This document shows, piece by piece, positions 1-6,975 of a stretch of DNA of 12,240 bases. Position numbers and translations under genes: made by a program. The stretch comes from Treponema sp. UBA1240. GTDB lineage: Bacteria; Spirochaetota; Spirochaetia; Treponematales; Treponemataceae. The first letter of the stretch is position 1. Each line of letters starts with the position of its first letter. The DNA lies in assembly GCA_002308875.1 (NCBI GenBank), contig DBWK01000125.1:1-12240 (forward strand), in the 5' to 3' direction. The notes under the pieces are model-generated. The model had not been told where the DNA came from. It ran no database searches and saw only the letters and a program-made list of their open reading frames with translations.

Positions 1-161
1 TTGTTATTCCTTCCGCTTTGGTTATGAGTTATATGTTGGTTGCAGCTGATCAGTCTGTGCTTATGAGCGGCGGCTCATTTGACGCGGCGAACCTTATTCA
101 GGCTGCGGTTTTGATTGCCATTTCCGCTCATAATTTTGCCGGCAGAAAGGGGAATAAATAA
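1..161 (+). CDS. ABC transporter permease, C-terminal fragment
   Basis: This is the last 52 codons of a gene that begins before the window; the reading frame starts at base 3 and ends at TAA 159-161. The visible peptide ends in HNFAGRKGNK and is mostly hydrophobic, with a segment (AANLIQAAVLIAIS) that fits a last membrane helix followed by a short basic cytoplasmic tail. The stop codon is followed at once by the ATG of a second permease, so the two were probably translated together and form a heteromeric permease pair of a BMP-type importer (nucleoside, simple-sugar or riboflavin class). That assignment rests mainly on the neighbour, because too little of this protein is visible to classify it alone. 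The matching ATPase and binding-protein genes would be expected upstream, outside the window. Confidence 0.7.
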   Translation, partial: VIPSALVMSYMLVAADQSVLMSGGSFDAANLIQAAVLIAISAHNFAGRKGNK

Positions 162-977
162 ATGCTTTGGAATTTGATGCGGGTTTCCGCTCCGCTGCTT
201 CTTGCTTCAATCGGTGCTCTGGTTTCGGAATATGCGGGTGCAATGGCGATTTTTCCTGAAGGAGCGATAAACCTTTCCGCATTTTTATTTGTGGTTTTTA
301 TAACATACACAAAAAACGCTTTTTGGGCGTTCTTCCTGAGTGTTTGTTGTTCGTGTCTGCCTGTTTTTTTACTTGCACTCTATGCGGAAAAACGTCGTGC
401 CGACATTTTTTTGCTTGGTCTTGCGTTTAATCTGTTTTCCGCGGGTATAACTTCAATTCTGTCTTCATTTTTATTCGGAACGAACGGTGTAGTGGAGATG
501 CCGGCTGCTTTTGAGATGCCTGCGTCTTTGGGAGCGGTTTACGCCGCTTCGGCATGGTTGCTTGCTGTTGTTTTTATTGTTCTGTTTGAAAAATCCGCAC
601 TCGGGCTTAAAATCAAATTTGCCGGAAGCGGCGCAGACGCTTTGCGGATAAACGGAATAAGTGTTTCAAAACTAAGAATTTGTTCCTGGCTTTTTGCCGC
701 GTTTTTTTCTTCGGCGGCGGGCGTTATTATGGCTTTAAGGCTTCAGGCCTTTGTCCCAAATATAAGTTCCGGTAAAGGCTGGCTTGCTTTGGTTGCAGTT
801 TTTTTGGGCAAAAAAAACTTTGCCGGTGTGATTGCGGCGGTTCTGCTTTTTTCAGCACTTGAACTTGCAGGAATAAGCTTGCAGGGACTTTTAGGAATTT
901 CACCGACTGTTCTTTTGTCATTGCCTTATATTGTTGTACTTGTTGTGTTTGTGATTATTCCGTCTGGAAAAAAGTAA
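162..977 (+). CDS. ABC transporter permease (nucleoside/sugar/riboflavin importer type)
   Basis: A 271-residue integral membrane protein made almost wholly of hydrophobic helices. Near the N-terminus it carries a degenerate form of the family pattern 'E.aG..ni..EG.m..gAf' (EYAGAMAIFPEGAINLSAF, residues 23-41). Near residues 205-230 it has SGKGWLALVAVFLGKKNFAG, matching the 'GrGfiaLAavifGkw.p' signature of the second permease in NupP/NupQ-type and RfuC/RfuD-type transporters. It would form the inner-membrane channel with the permease encoded just upstream. The start is supported by GGGG at 149-152, 9 nt before the ATG, and by direct abutment to the upstream stop. At 271 residues it is shorter than many relatives (about 300 or more), mainly at the N-terminus. 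Substrate cannot be read from the sequence; T. pallidum RfuABCD imports riboflavin, while relatives import nucleosides. Confidence 0.8.
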   Translation: MLWNLMRVSAPLLLASIGALVSEYAGAMAIFPEGAINLSAFLFVVFITYTKNAFWAFFLSVCCSCLPVFLLALYAEKRRADIFLLGLAFNLFSAGITSILSSFLFGTNGVVEMPAAFEMPASLGAVYAASAWLLAVVFIVLFEKSALGLKIKFAGSGADALRINGISVSKLRICSWLFAAFFSSAAGVIMALRLQAFVPNISSGKGWLALVAVFLGKKNFAGVIAAVLLFSALELAGISLQGLLGISPTVLLSLPYIVVLVVFVIIPSGKK

Positions 978-1010
978 CTGAAAATATAAAAAATAAATGT
1001 TAAAAAACTC

Positions 1011-1039
1011 TTGACTAATTGTATAAAACGTATTATAAA
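1011..1039 (+). promoter_or_regulatory. Distal sigma70-type promoter of the TPR-greA unit
   Basis: TTGACT at 1011-1016 and TATAAA at 1034-1039 are separated by 17 nt, near-consensus for a housekeeping sigma factor. Transcription would begin near 1046, giving a leader of about 68 nt to the ATG at 1114. It lies just after the permease gene in AT-rich DNA where I see no clear terminator. Confidence 0.65.
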
Positions 1040-1073
1040 CTTTGTTCATTTTTTCTAAAATTTCATTGTTATA

Positions 1074-1101
1074 TTGACTAAAACCTGCAATTCAGTATAA
1101 T
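1074..1101 (+). promoter_or_regulatory. Proximal sigma70-type promoter, predicted near-leaderless start
   Basis: TTGACT at 1074-1079 and a perfect TATAAT at 1096-1101 are separated by 16 nt. A start 7 nt after the -10 box falls near A1108, leaving only about 6 nt before the ATG at 1114 and no room for a ribosome binding site. It is the second of two tandem promoters with the same -35 hexamer. Confidence 0.65.
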
Positions 1102-1113
1102 TAAAACAGTGCT

Positions 1114-2052
1114 ATGAAGAATGCTCAATCAGAAAACGGATTATCAAAAGCCTATGATTTACTCAAAGCCGGTAATTCGGAACAGGCACGGGTAGTTCTT
1201 GAAGAAGCTTTATCATTTGATCTTGAAAACGCAGAAATATTATACACGCTTAAATGTATTACTTTCTGGGCAGACAAGCTTAAAAAAGCAAAATTGCAGT
1301 CTACCGCATACGAACAGGGAGAATGTTTGGTTTCGCAGTGGAAACCGTTCACCGTGTTTATGGAGCGGGAGGGTCAGTATTTCGAAAAAAGCATGTATGC
1401 TGTAAAACAGGGCGTTTTTTCCGTTGCGTTGAAGTATTATCAGGCAATGTTCAATGATGCCTCCGTACAGCCTAACGCAGATTTGTACCGAAAAATCGGG
1501 CTGTGCTATAAAAAGCTCGGCGATTATGAAACTGCGTTGAAATATCTTGAATCTGCCAATTCAATATTGACTGATTCAGCAGCGGTTTTGGCAGAAATGG
1601 CGGACTGCTATGCTCTTTGCGGAGAAGAACGGATTGCAAAGGTTTTGTTCAGAGAAGCTTTTTTTATAGAACCGCAAAAAGTTGATTTAACTTTGCTGGA
1701 TTCCGAACTGATTTGTAATTTGATAGAGAAAACGGAAGCACAGGGGTATTCGGGAATTATTCTTCAGGAGTGGATTCCTGTTTACGGAGTTTTATACGGG
1801 GTTTTTTCCGTTAAGAGGGAGTTGCGTGCCCTTGAAATCGGTAAATTGAAACAGAGTATATATTCATTGGAAAACAGCGAAAAAGAAGCTGGCAACGATG
1901 AAAAAAAACTTCTTGTTCCCCGTCTTATCAATCATTATTTTTGGCTCATTGACCATTATTTTACGGTGAATGAGGACAGAGCCAGAATAAACGAAACATT
2001 ATTAAAAATAAAGTTACTTGATGCCAACATTTATAACAAATATACAATGTAG
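1114..2052 (+). CDS. Tetratricopeptide-repeat protein, greA-linked
   Basis: A 312-residue soluble protein without signal peptide or membrane segment. TPR-like helix pairs are visible at residues 8-35 (LSKAYDLLKAGNSEQARVVL) and best at about 105-195, where LYRKIGLCYKKLGDYETALK is a textbook TPR unit followed by a second (AVLAEMADCYALCGEERIAK). TPR arrays bind proteins, so it is likely a scaffold or adaptor; no enzymatic motif is seen. The C-terminal third is helical and charged, and I do not recognise it. No Shine-Dalgarno precedes the ATG, and the -10 box of the proximal promoter ends 12 nt before it. The next in-frame ATG lies deep inside the protein, after the first TPR, so 1114 remains the best start. 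Only 25 nt separate it from greA, so it is probably cotranscribed with it. Function unknown. Confidence 0.8.
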   Translation: MKNAQSENGLSKAYDLLKAGNSEQARVVLEEALSFDLENAEILYTLKCITFWADKLKKAKLQSTAYEQGECLVSQWKPFTVFMEREGQYFEKSMYAVKQGVFSVALKYYQAMFNDASVQPNADLYRKIGLCYKKLGDYETALKYLESANSILTDSAAVLAEMADCYALCGEERIAKVLFREAFFIEPQKVDLTLLDSELICNLIEKTEAQGYSGIILQEWIPVYGVLYGVFSVKRELRALEIGKLKQSIYSLENSEKEAGNDEKKLLVPRLINHYFWLIDHYFTVNEDRARINETLLKIKLLDANIYNKYTM

Positions 2053-2077
2053 GGTAAACTTTTAAGGAGTTGTTGAT

Positions 2078-4783
2078 ATGTCAGAAGCGTTGTTGAAATC
2101 TGTCAAGGATATGCTGAACGAGGAAAAATGGACAAGAGCCGCTATTTCAAATTATTCCAAGAATAATTTTCAGGAATTCGGCACTATTGTTGAAGAAGCT
2201 AAAAACCAAAACTGCATTGATGAAGTAAAGGATGTGTGTGATGAGTATCTTACTCACACCAAAAACAGCATAATCGGTCTTTATTTGTCCGGAATGCTTT
2301 CACTTAAAAAGAAAGCTCTTGACGATTCCAACCTTGTTACGCTTGTAAACATTTTCCTTGACAATCATCGAATTCCCGTAGTTGTTTATTTGTGTGAAAC
2401 AATCCTTGCCGAAGACGAAAACAACAAGTTTGCCCTGCGGACTTTGTGCAACTGCTACAAAGAAGAAAATAACGAAAAAGTTTGGGACCTTTACAGGCAT
2501 CTTGTTCGAATTGACCACGAAGAAGCTGACATTGCCAAGCTCCTTGCCGAAAAATACGAGCAGGAAGGCAATATTCAGGATGCTGTTGACAACTATAAAA
2601 AGGCAATTCACCGCTATATAAACGGAAAAACGCTCAATCAGGTCAAAGCAGTATGGACAAAGCTTGTTTCTCTCATTCCTGAAGAAATCGACTTTTTCTA
2701 TCTTGTTCAGCGCAAAATTGCCAAAACTTTCAGCGAAGACAAAAGCACACTCCTTATGCATGAGCTTTACAACTACTATTATGACAACCAGAAATGGGAT
2801 ATTGCAATCGATATTCTTAAGCTCATTCTTTCGTGTGATGAAAAAGACACCTGGGCAAGAAAAGAAATCGTTGAATGTTACAAAGGCAAATATGCAAAAC
2901 ACAGCCAGCTTGAAGAATACATCCGTGTTTCAAACATCAACCAGAACTGGCGTAACGTTTTTGAAGCCATTGCGGACTTTGAAAAACATATTTCGTTCGA
3001 TGTAAAGAACTTTGTTTTCCACCGCTCATGGGGCGTAGGAAAGATTGTAAAGGTTGACGGTGATCAGCTAACCATTAACTTTGGTAAAAAATACGGTGTG
3101 CGCGATATGTCGCTTAAAATGGCGATTGACGCTTTGCAGCCGCTCAAAAAAGACCACATCTGGGTTTTAAAGGCAACAACCAAAAAAGAGGAACTCGCTA
3201 AAAAAGTTAAGGATGACAAGACTTGGGCGCTTAAAACAATCATCAAAAGCTTTGACAACAGCTGCGACATAAAAAGAATAAAGCTGGAACTTGTTCCCGC
3301 AATTCTTTCCGCAGGTGAATGGACAAGCTGGAGCAACAGCGCAAGAAAAATTCTTGATTCTGACCCCACATTCGGTGTTGACCCCAACGACAATTCAAAA
3401 TATGTTGTACGCGATCGTCCTATTACACAGGAAGAAAAACTTGCAAACGAGTTCAAGGCTCAGAAGAATTTCTTCCCGAGAATCGACATTCTTATGAAGT
3501 TTGCTAATTCTGACGAAACGGATACAAACTCCGAGCTGTTCTCCGAAATGTTCGGTTACTTTGTAGGTTATCTGCGTTCTTTCAGCAACGTTGATGAAGA
3601 AATCATCGCCGCATATCTTGTTGTGCGCCGCATTGTGAAAGATAATCCTCAGCTCAATCCCGGAATCACATATTCATTTGCGGATTTGTTCAATGAACTT
3701 GAGCAAAAGAAAAAACGCGAAGTATATGAAAAACTCAAGGATACAAAAAATACACAGCTTCGCAGGGATTATCTGAATTGTATCAGAGAACTGCTTCCTG
3801 ACTGGGCGGATATTTATGTTTATCTGTTCCCGTGTGTTCTGGAAGAAAGCATCATAACAAGTCTTGTAAGCGCGGGATACAATGACAAGGTTAAACAGCT
3901 TGCGGAAGATTGTTTTGAAAACTACCGCGACAACAGAGAAGCCGTTCTTTACTTCTTTAAGGAATGCCAGGACGAAGACTGGTTCAAAAACTCTGACATT
4001 TCATATGAAAAGCAGCTTATCACACTTATTCATATTCTTGATCTTTCATACAGGGAAATTTCTAACCATTACGAAACTACCGAAAACAGAAAGATTGTAA
4101 ACAGAATAACAGCCCTCCTGTTCAAGAACGACACACTGTTGAATTATGCGCTTGAGCAGGGAAAAAACACCGCGGAACGTCTGTTTACGCTGGTTGACGA
4201 TATTCAGGATCTTGACGCTGCAATCAAGATGAATGGCAGAAACAAAGTTCTTGAAAAGTATCCTGATATTAAGTTCTCCGAAACAAAAGAAAAGGTTGCT
4301 GCTCCAAAGGGACTTATTGTTACTTCCAAGATGATGGAAATCAAAAAGAAGCGGCTTGAAGAAATTGTTAAGGTTGAAATTCCTGCAAACGCTAAAGATA
4401 TTGCAGAAGCTACGGCTAAGGGCGACTTGAAAGAAAATGCCGATTACTCCGCTGCAAAAGAAAAACAGAAGGAACTTGGTAAGGAAGCTTCCAAGCTTGA
4501 AGACGAAATCGCAAAGGCAACAATCTTTAATCCTGCAACTGTTACAACTACAAGAGTTTCTTTCGGTACTGTCGTTACTCTCAAGAACGAATCTACCGGA
4601 AAACAGGAAAAATACACTATTCTTGGTCCATGGGAATCAGATCCGGACAACGACATTATTTCATATATGTCTCCGCTCGGAACTGCATTGCAGGGCTTGA
4701 CCGAAGGTGCCAAAAAGACATTCAAGATCGGCGACAACGAGAATACCGTTACCGTTCTTTCAATAAAGGCTGCAAAGTTCTAG
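2078..4783 (+). CDS. greA: Giant GreA transcript cleavage factor with TPR/Tudor-like extension
   Basis: A 901-residue protein whose last ~157 residues form a complete GreA. The module has an N-terminal coiled coil (about 748-815) with the acidic tip GDLKENADY at 782-790, and a C-terminal FKBP-like domain (about 820-901) with a recognisable SPLGTALQGL segment. D783 and E786 correspond to the E. coli acidic pair D41 and E44, which stabilises the second Mg ion in the polymerase active site, so RNA cleavage stimulation should be intact. The N-terminal ~740 residues are helical: TPR-like repeats up to about 300, then a beta-rich segment at about 312-357 (HRSWGVGKIVKVDGDQLTI) resembling Tudor/SH3-like RNAP-binding domains, then a long helical stretch. 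Ordinary GreA is about 158 residues. The start has a strong AAGGAG at 2064-2069, 8 nt upstream. It follows the TPR gene by 25 nt and ends in its own terminator. The identity of the GreA module is certain; the extension's function is unknown. Confidence 0.93.
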   Translation: MSEALLKSVKDMLNEEKWTRAAISNYSKNNFQEFGTIVEEAKNQNCIDEVKDVCDEYLTHTKNSIIGLYLSGMLSLKKKALDDSNLVTLVNIFLDNHRIPVVVYLCETILAEDENNKFALRTLCNCYKEENNEKVWDLYRHLVRIDHEEADIAKLLAEKYEQEGNIQDAVDNYKKAIHRYINGKTLNQVKAVWTKLVSLIPEEIDFFYLVQRKIAKTFSEDKSTLLMHELYNYYYDNQKWDIAIDILKLILSCDEKDTWARKEIVECYKGKYAKHSQLEEYIRVSNINQNWRNVFEAIADFEKHISFDVKNFVFHRSWGVGKIVKVDGDQLTINFGKKYGVRDMSLKMAIDALQPLKKDHIWVLKATTKKEELAKKVKDDKTWALKTIIKSFDNSCDIKRIKLELVPAILSAGEWTSWSNSARKILDSDPTFGVDPNDNSKYVVRDRPITQEEKLANEFKAQKNFFPRIDILMKFANSDETDTNSELFSEMFGYFVGYLRSFSNVDEEIIAAYLVVRRIVKDNPQLNPGITYSFADLFNELEQKKKREVYEKLKDTKNTQLRRDYLNCIRELLPDWADIYVYLFPCVLEESIITSLVSAGYNDKVKQLAEDCFENYRDNREAVLYFFKECQDEDWFKNSDISYEKQLITLIHILDLSYREISNHYETTENRKIVNRITALLFKNDTLLNYALEQGKNTAERLFTLVDDIQDLDAAIKMNGRNKVLEKYPDIKFSETKEKVAAPKGLIVTSKMMEIKKKRLEEIVKVEIPANAKDIAEATAKGDLKENADYSAAKEKQKELGKEASKLEDEIAKATIFNPATVTTTRVSFGTVVTLKNESTGKQEKYTILGPWESDPDNDIISYMSPLGTALQGLTEGAKKTFKIGDNENTVTVLSIKAAKF

Positions 4784-4796
4784 ACCGGCTTTACTG

Positions 4797-4852
4797 AAGA
4801 CAAGTCTTTCTTATCCACTGGAAAGAAAGACTTGTCTTTCCTAATTTTTTTT
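4797..4852 (+). terminator. Rho-independent terminator of greA
   Basis: Perfect 16-bp inverted repeat: left arm 4797-4812, 10-nt loop, right arm 4823-4838, followed by CTAA and then eight T at 4845-4852. The first T run begins 6 nt after the stem, slightly offset from the ideal. The right arm overlaps the spurious upstream in-frame ATG of yjbQ (4832). Confidence 0.85.
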
Positions 4853-4876
4853 CCGTTTTCTTTTTTTATCATTCTA

Positions 4877-4885
4877 TGTTATTAT
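4877..4885 (+). promoter_or_regulatory. Extended -10 element of yjbQ, predicted leaderless start
   Basis: TGTTATTAT reads as an extended -10 box (TG-N-TATTAT). A start 7 nt downstream falls on A4892, the first base of the yjbQ ATG. The -35 region (about 4856-4862, TTTTCT-like) is poor, which an extended -10 can offset. No ribosome binding site is present between the terminator and the ATG. Confidence 0.45.
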
Positions 4886-4891
4886 TCCTGT

Positions 4892-5290
4892 ATGTTATTT
4901 TCTTTTTCTCTTAAAACAGAACGTGAGCAGTTTTACAATATTACCCGTCAGGTTCAATCCTTTCTTGAAGAAAGCGGCGTTCAGGACGGACTTTGCTGTG
5001 TATACTGTCCGCATACCACGGCAGGAATAACCATAAACGAAAATGCTGACCCCGATGTTGTGCATGATTTGCTTTTGGGCCTGGATTCGGCGTTTCCTGA
5101 CAGACCCGCATTCCGGCACGCGGAAGGCAATTCTTCAGCTCATCTCAAATCTTCCTGTATAGGTGCAAGTGCAACTGTTATTGTGGAAAACGGCAGACTT
5201 GTTCTAGGAACATGGCAGGGAATATATTTCTGCGAGTTTGACGGTCCTCGTACACGTCGCTGTTACGTAAAATTTATTGAAAGCAAATAG
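4892..5290 (+). CDS. yjbQ: YjbQ family protein (UPF0047)
   Basis: A 132-residue member of the YjbQ/UPF0047 family, small cytosolic proteins of uncertain role; members have been reported with weak thiamine-phosphate synthase activity, so the annotation 'secondary thiamine-phosphate synthase' is common but not settled. Family signatures are all present: CPHTTAGITINENADPDV at 39-56, HAEGNSSAHLKS at 76-87 and VLGTWQGIYFCEFDGPR at 104-120. H41, H76 and H84 are the likely metal or ligand-binding histidines. An in-frame ATG 20 codons earlier (4832) gives an implausible hydrophobic tail inside the greA terminator. The start at 4892 matches the family N-terminus (MLFSFSLKTEREQF). There is no Shine-Dalgarno, and an extended -10 lies 6 nt before the ATG, suggesting a leaderless mRNA. 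Convergent with truA, 14 nt away. Confidence 0.92.
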   Translation: MLFSFSLKTEREQFYNITRQVQSFLEESGVQDGLCCVYCPHTTAGITINENADPDVVHDLLLGLDSAFPDRPAFRHAEGNSSAHLKSSCIGASATVIVENGRLVLGTWQGIYFCEFDGPRTRRCYVKFIESK

Positions 5291-5299
5291 CGCTAAACC

Positions 5300-5320
5300 G
5301 TGCACTAATGCACTCTTTTT
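5300..5320 (+). terminator. Weak hairpin-T5 between convergent yjbQ and truA
   Basis: GTGCA (5300-5304) and TGCAC (5309-5313) form a 5-bp stem with a CTAA loop, followed by TC and five T (5316-5320). It could end yjbQ transcription. The complement of CTA in the loop is the truA stop codon. The stem is short, so this is tentative. Confidence 0.35.
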
Positions 5321-6060
5321 CCGTCAAAGCCGACCGACCACAAAAAAAGACCGGTGGGCGGTGCTGTTACACCGGCAAGGCTTCTGTCCTTTGACAGTAA
5401 AATCCTGTTAAAATCATCCGCTGTAAAGCCTTTCTTTTCATATTCTATGAGAGAACCGACGAGGGACCGTACCATTTTCCACAAAAATGCGTTCGCCTTT
5501 ATTTCAAACACAAGATTGCCGTCCTGAACATAAAAAACGGCTTTTTCGATGTAGCGGCACTTTGAAGGGCTTTTGTCTTCGGCAGCTGAAAATGTTGTGC
5601 AGTCAGTTTCGCCGTGCAGACACGAAGCCATTTGGTTAAGTCTGTTAATGTCTGGATGTCTGTGAATGGGCCATACGTACGGCATTCGTGTTGCAATCGG
5701 ATTGGGCTCGCAGTTTATAAAATAGCGGTATGTTCTGCTAGTTGCCGAAAAGCGTGCATGAAAATCCAGCGGTTTTTCTTCTGCTTTAAGGATTCGGATG
5801 TCGTGCGGTAAATGCGAATTCAACGCGAGAGGATAGTTTTCTATTGGTATTGAGTCTATGGGCGAGTGAAAATTAGCAGCTTGTCCCGCGGCGTGAACAC
5901 CGGAATCAGTTCTGCCCGAACCGAAAAGTGAAATCGGTTTTTTGTGTAAAAGACAGATTACTTTTTCAATTTCTTCCTGAACAGTCCGCTGGTCGTTCTG
6001 ACGCTGCCAGCCGCAGAAATTTGTTCCGTCATACGAAACTGTAAGTAAAATATTCCGCAT
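5305..6060 (-). CDS. truA: tRNA pseudouridine(38-40) synthase TruA
   Basis: A 251-residue enzyme that converts uridine to pseudouridine at positions 38-40 of the tRNA anticodon arm. The N-terminus has the family opening LTVSYDGTNFCGWQRQ (6-21). The catalytic aspartate is D52 in GSGRTDSGVHA (47-57). The second half carries FLWKMVRSLVGSLIEYEKK, matching the conserved 'f..nmVR.mvG.l...g' motif of the C-terminal domain. Length is close to the usual 245-270. It is the last gene of the minus-strand operon; only CGC separates its ATG from the TAA of the DUF2225 gene. There is no clear Shine-Dalgarno, so translation is probably coupled to the upstream gene. Confidence 0.95.
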   Translation of the reverse strand: MRNILLTVSYDGTNFCGWQRQNDQRTVQEEIEKVICLLHKKPISLFGSGRTDSGVHAAGQAANFHSPIDSIPIENYPLALNSHLPHDIRILKAEEKPLDFHARFSATSRTYRYFINCEPNPIATRMPYVWPIHRHPDINRLNQMASCLHGETDCTTFSAAEDKSPSKCRYIEKAVFYVQDGNLVFEIKANAFLWKMVRSLVGSLIEYEKKGFTADDFNRILLSKDRSLAGVTAPPTGLFLWSVGFDGKRVH

Positions 6061-6063
6061 GCG

Positions 6064-6960
6064 TTATTCGTCGTCATCTTCGGTGAGGGCGTTCGCCGCC
6101 TTAAGTTCAGCTGTCAGCTGGTCGTAAAGGTTACGGGCGTGTTCAAGCAGCGGACCTGGCTTTGACTTGGATGACTTTCCGAGTCCGAACATTCTTGCGA
6201 GAGCGCGCTTGTTTTCGTCAAGGGCTTTGAGACGTTTTTCCATGTCTTTTTTCTGCCCGAATTTGTATTCAAAAAGTCCGTTCAAATAAACAACGCCGTC
6301 AAAGCCGTAGTTCTTGTCAAGGTCAGGACCAAACGATGGGAGGTTTGAAATTCGTTCTTCACCGTTCGATTCTTTGCGCATGGCTTCGCCGTAAAAGAAC
6401 ATTGCCTTTTGGTAAAATACCTTGGAAATAAAATCGTAGTTTCTGCCAGGACAGGCTTCATCCAAGTCCTGCGCTATCCAGGCGGAACGAAGTGTTATGA
6501 TTGCGCGCTTCATTGTTGTGGAGAACTTTGTAGGCGGCAGCATTTCGTAGCACAAAAGCGCAAGATAGTATGAGGCGGCTCCTTCAAGCAGTGTACGGTT
6601 GCGTGTAAAGTCAAAATGCGGAAAAACAGCGCTTACTGTTTTTACGCGTTCGTTCGCGGAATTCTCGAACATTTCCTGATATGTTGCGTCTATAGCGGCA
6701 AAATCGTTCCAGAACAGAGAAAGAAAACAGTTTGGGCAGGTTCCTACGGAATATATAAGCGGATAAACTTTTCCGTATCGTTGTGACGGAACGTAGTTTC
6801 GGCGCAGCTCGTCGGAAAGATTGCCTGCGATAAGGCGTCCGCTTCCTGAAAGAAGTTCCTCACGCGGAATTTCTTTGCCGCAAACGGGGCACATCATTTT
6901 TGTCTTTGAAAAATAGGTGAGTGCAAGTGTTTTTTGTTCTACAACGTGTTTTCGTACCAT
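6064..6960 (-). CDS. DUF2225 family zinc-site protein
   Basis: A 298-residue soluble protein resembling the DUF2225 family, whose function is not established. Two CxxC pairs, C24-C27 (CPVCGKEI) and C75-C78 (CPNC), would form a four-cysteine zinc site near the N-terminus, as in the family. The rest looks helical, with a TPR-like feel (AASYYLALLCYEMLPP at about 128-143; later KVFYQKAMFFYGEAMRKE). The C-terminus is charged and ends in an acidic tail (EDDDE). No signal peptide or membrane segment is seen. The start is backed by AAAGGA 7 nt before the ATG. It lies 15 nt after cdaR and 3 nt before truA, inside the operon. A role in c-di-AMP or tRNA biology would be guesswork. The family call is from the cysteine pattern and overall look, so it is less certain than its neighbours. 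Confidence 0.75.
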   Translation of the reverse strand: MVRKHVVEQKTLALTYFSKTKMMCPVCGKEIPREELLSGSGRLIAGNLSDELRRNYVPSQRYGKVYPLIYSVGTCPNCFLSLFWNDFAAIDATYQEMFENSANERVKTVSAVFPHFDFTRNRTLLEGAASYYLALLCYEMLPPTKFSTTMKRAIITLRSAWIAQDLDEACPGRNYDFISKVFYQKAMFFYGEAMRKESNGEERISNLPSFGPDLDKNYGFDGVVYLNGLFEYKFGQKKDMEKRLKALDENKRALARMFGLGKSSKSKPGPLLEHARNLYDQLTAELKAANALTEDDDE

Positions 6961-6975
6961 GATAAAATCCTTTGA

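Noticed and set aside
1022..1038. Short inverted repeat TATAA...TTATA as an operator
   Set aside because: Five-base arms in very AT-rich DNA overlapping a -10 box are expected by chance; no regulator evidence.
2300..2902. 200-residue minus-strand open frame inside greA
   Set aside because: Shadow of the greA coding frame; low-complexity Phe/Val-rich translation with no ribosome site and no family resemblance.
4832..4891. In-frame upstream ATG giving a 152-residue YjbQ with a hydrophobic N-terminal tail
   Set aside because: The extra 20 residues are encoded by the greA terminator stem, its T run and promoter-like DNA; the YjbQ family N-terminus aligns to the ATG at 4892.
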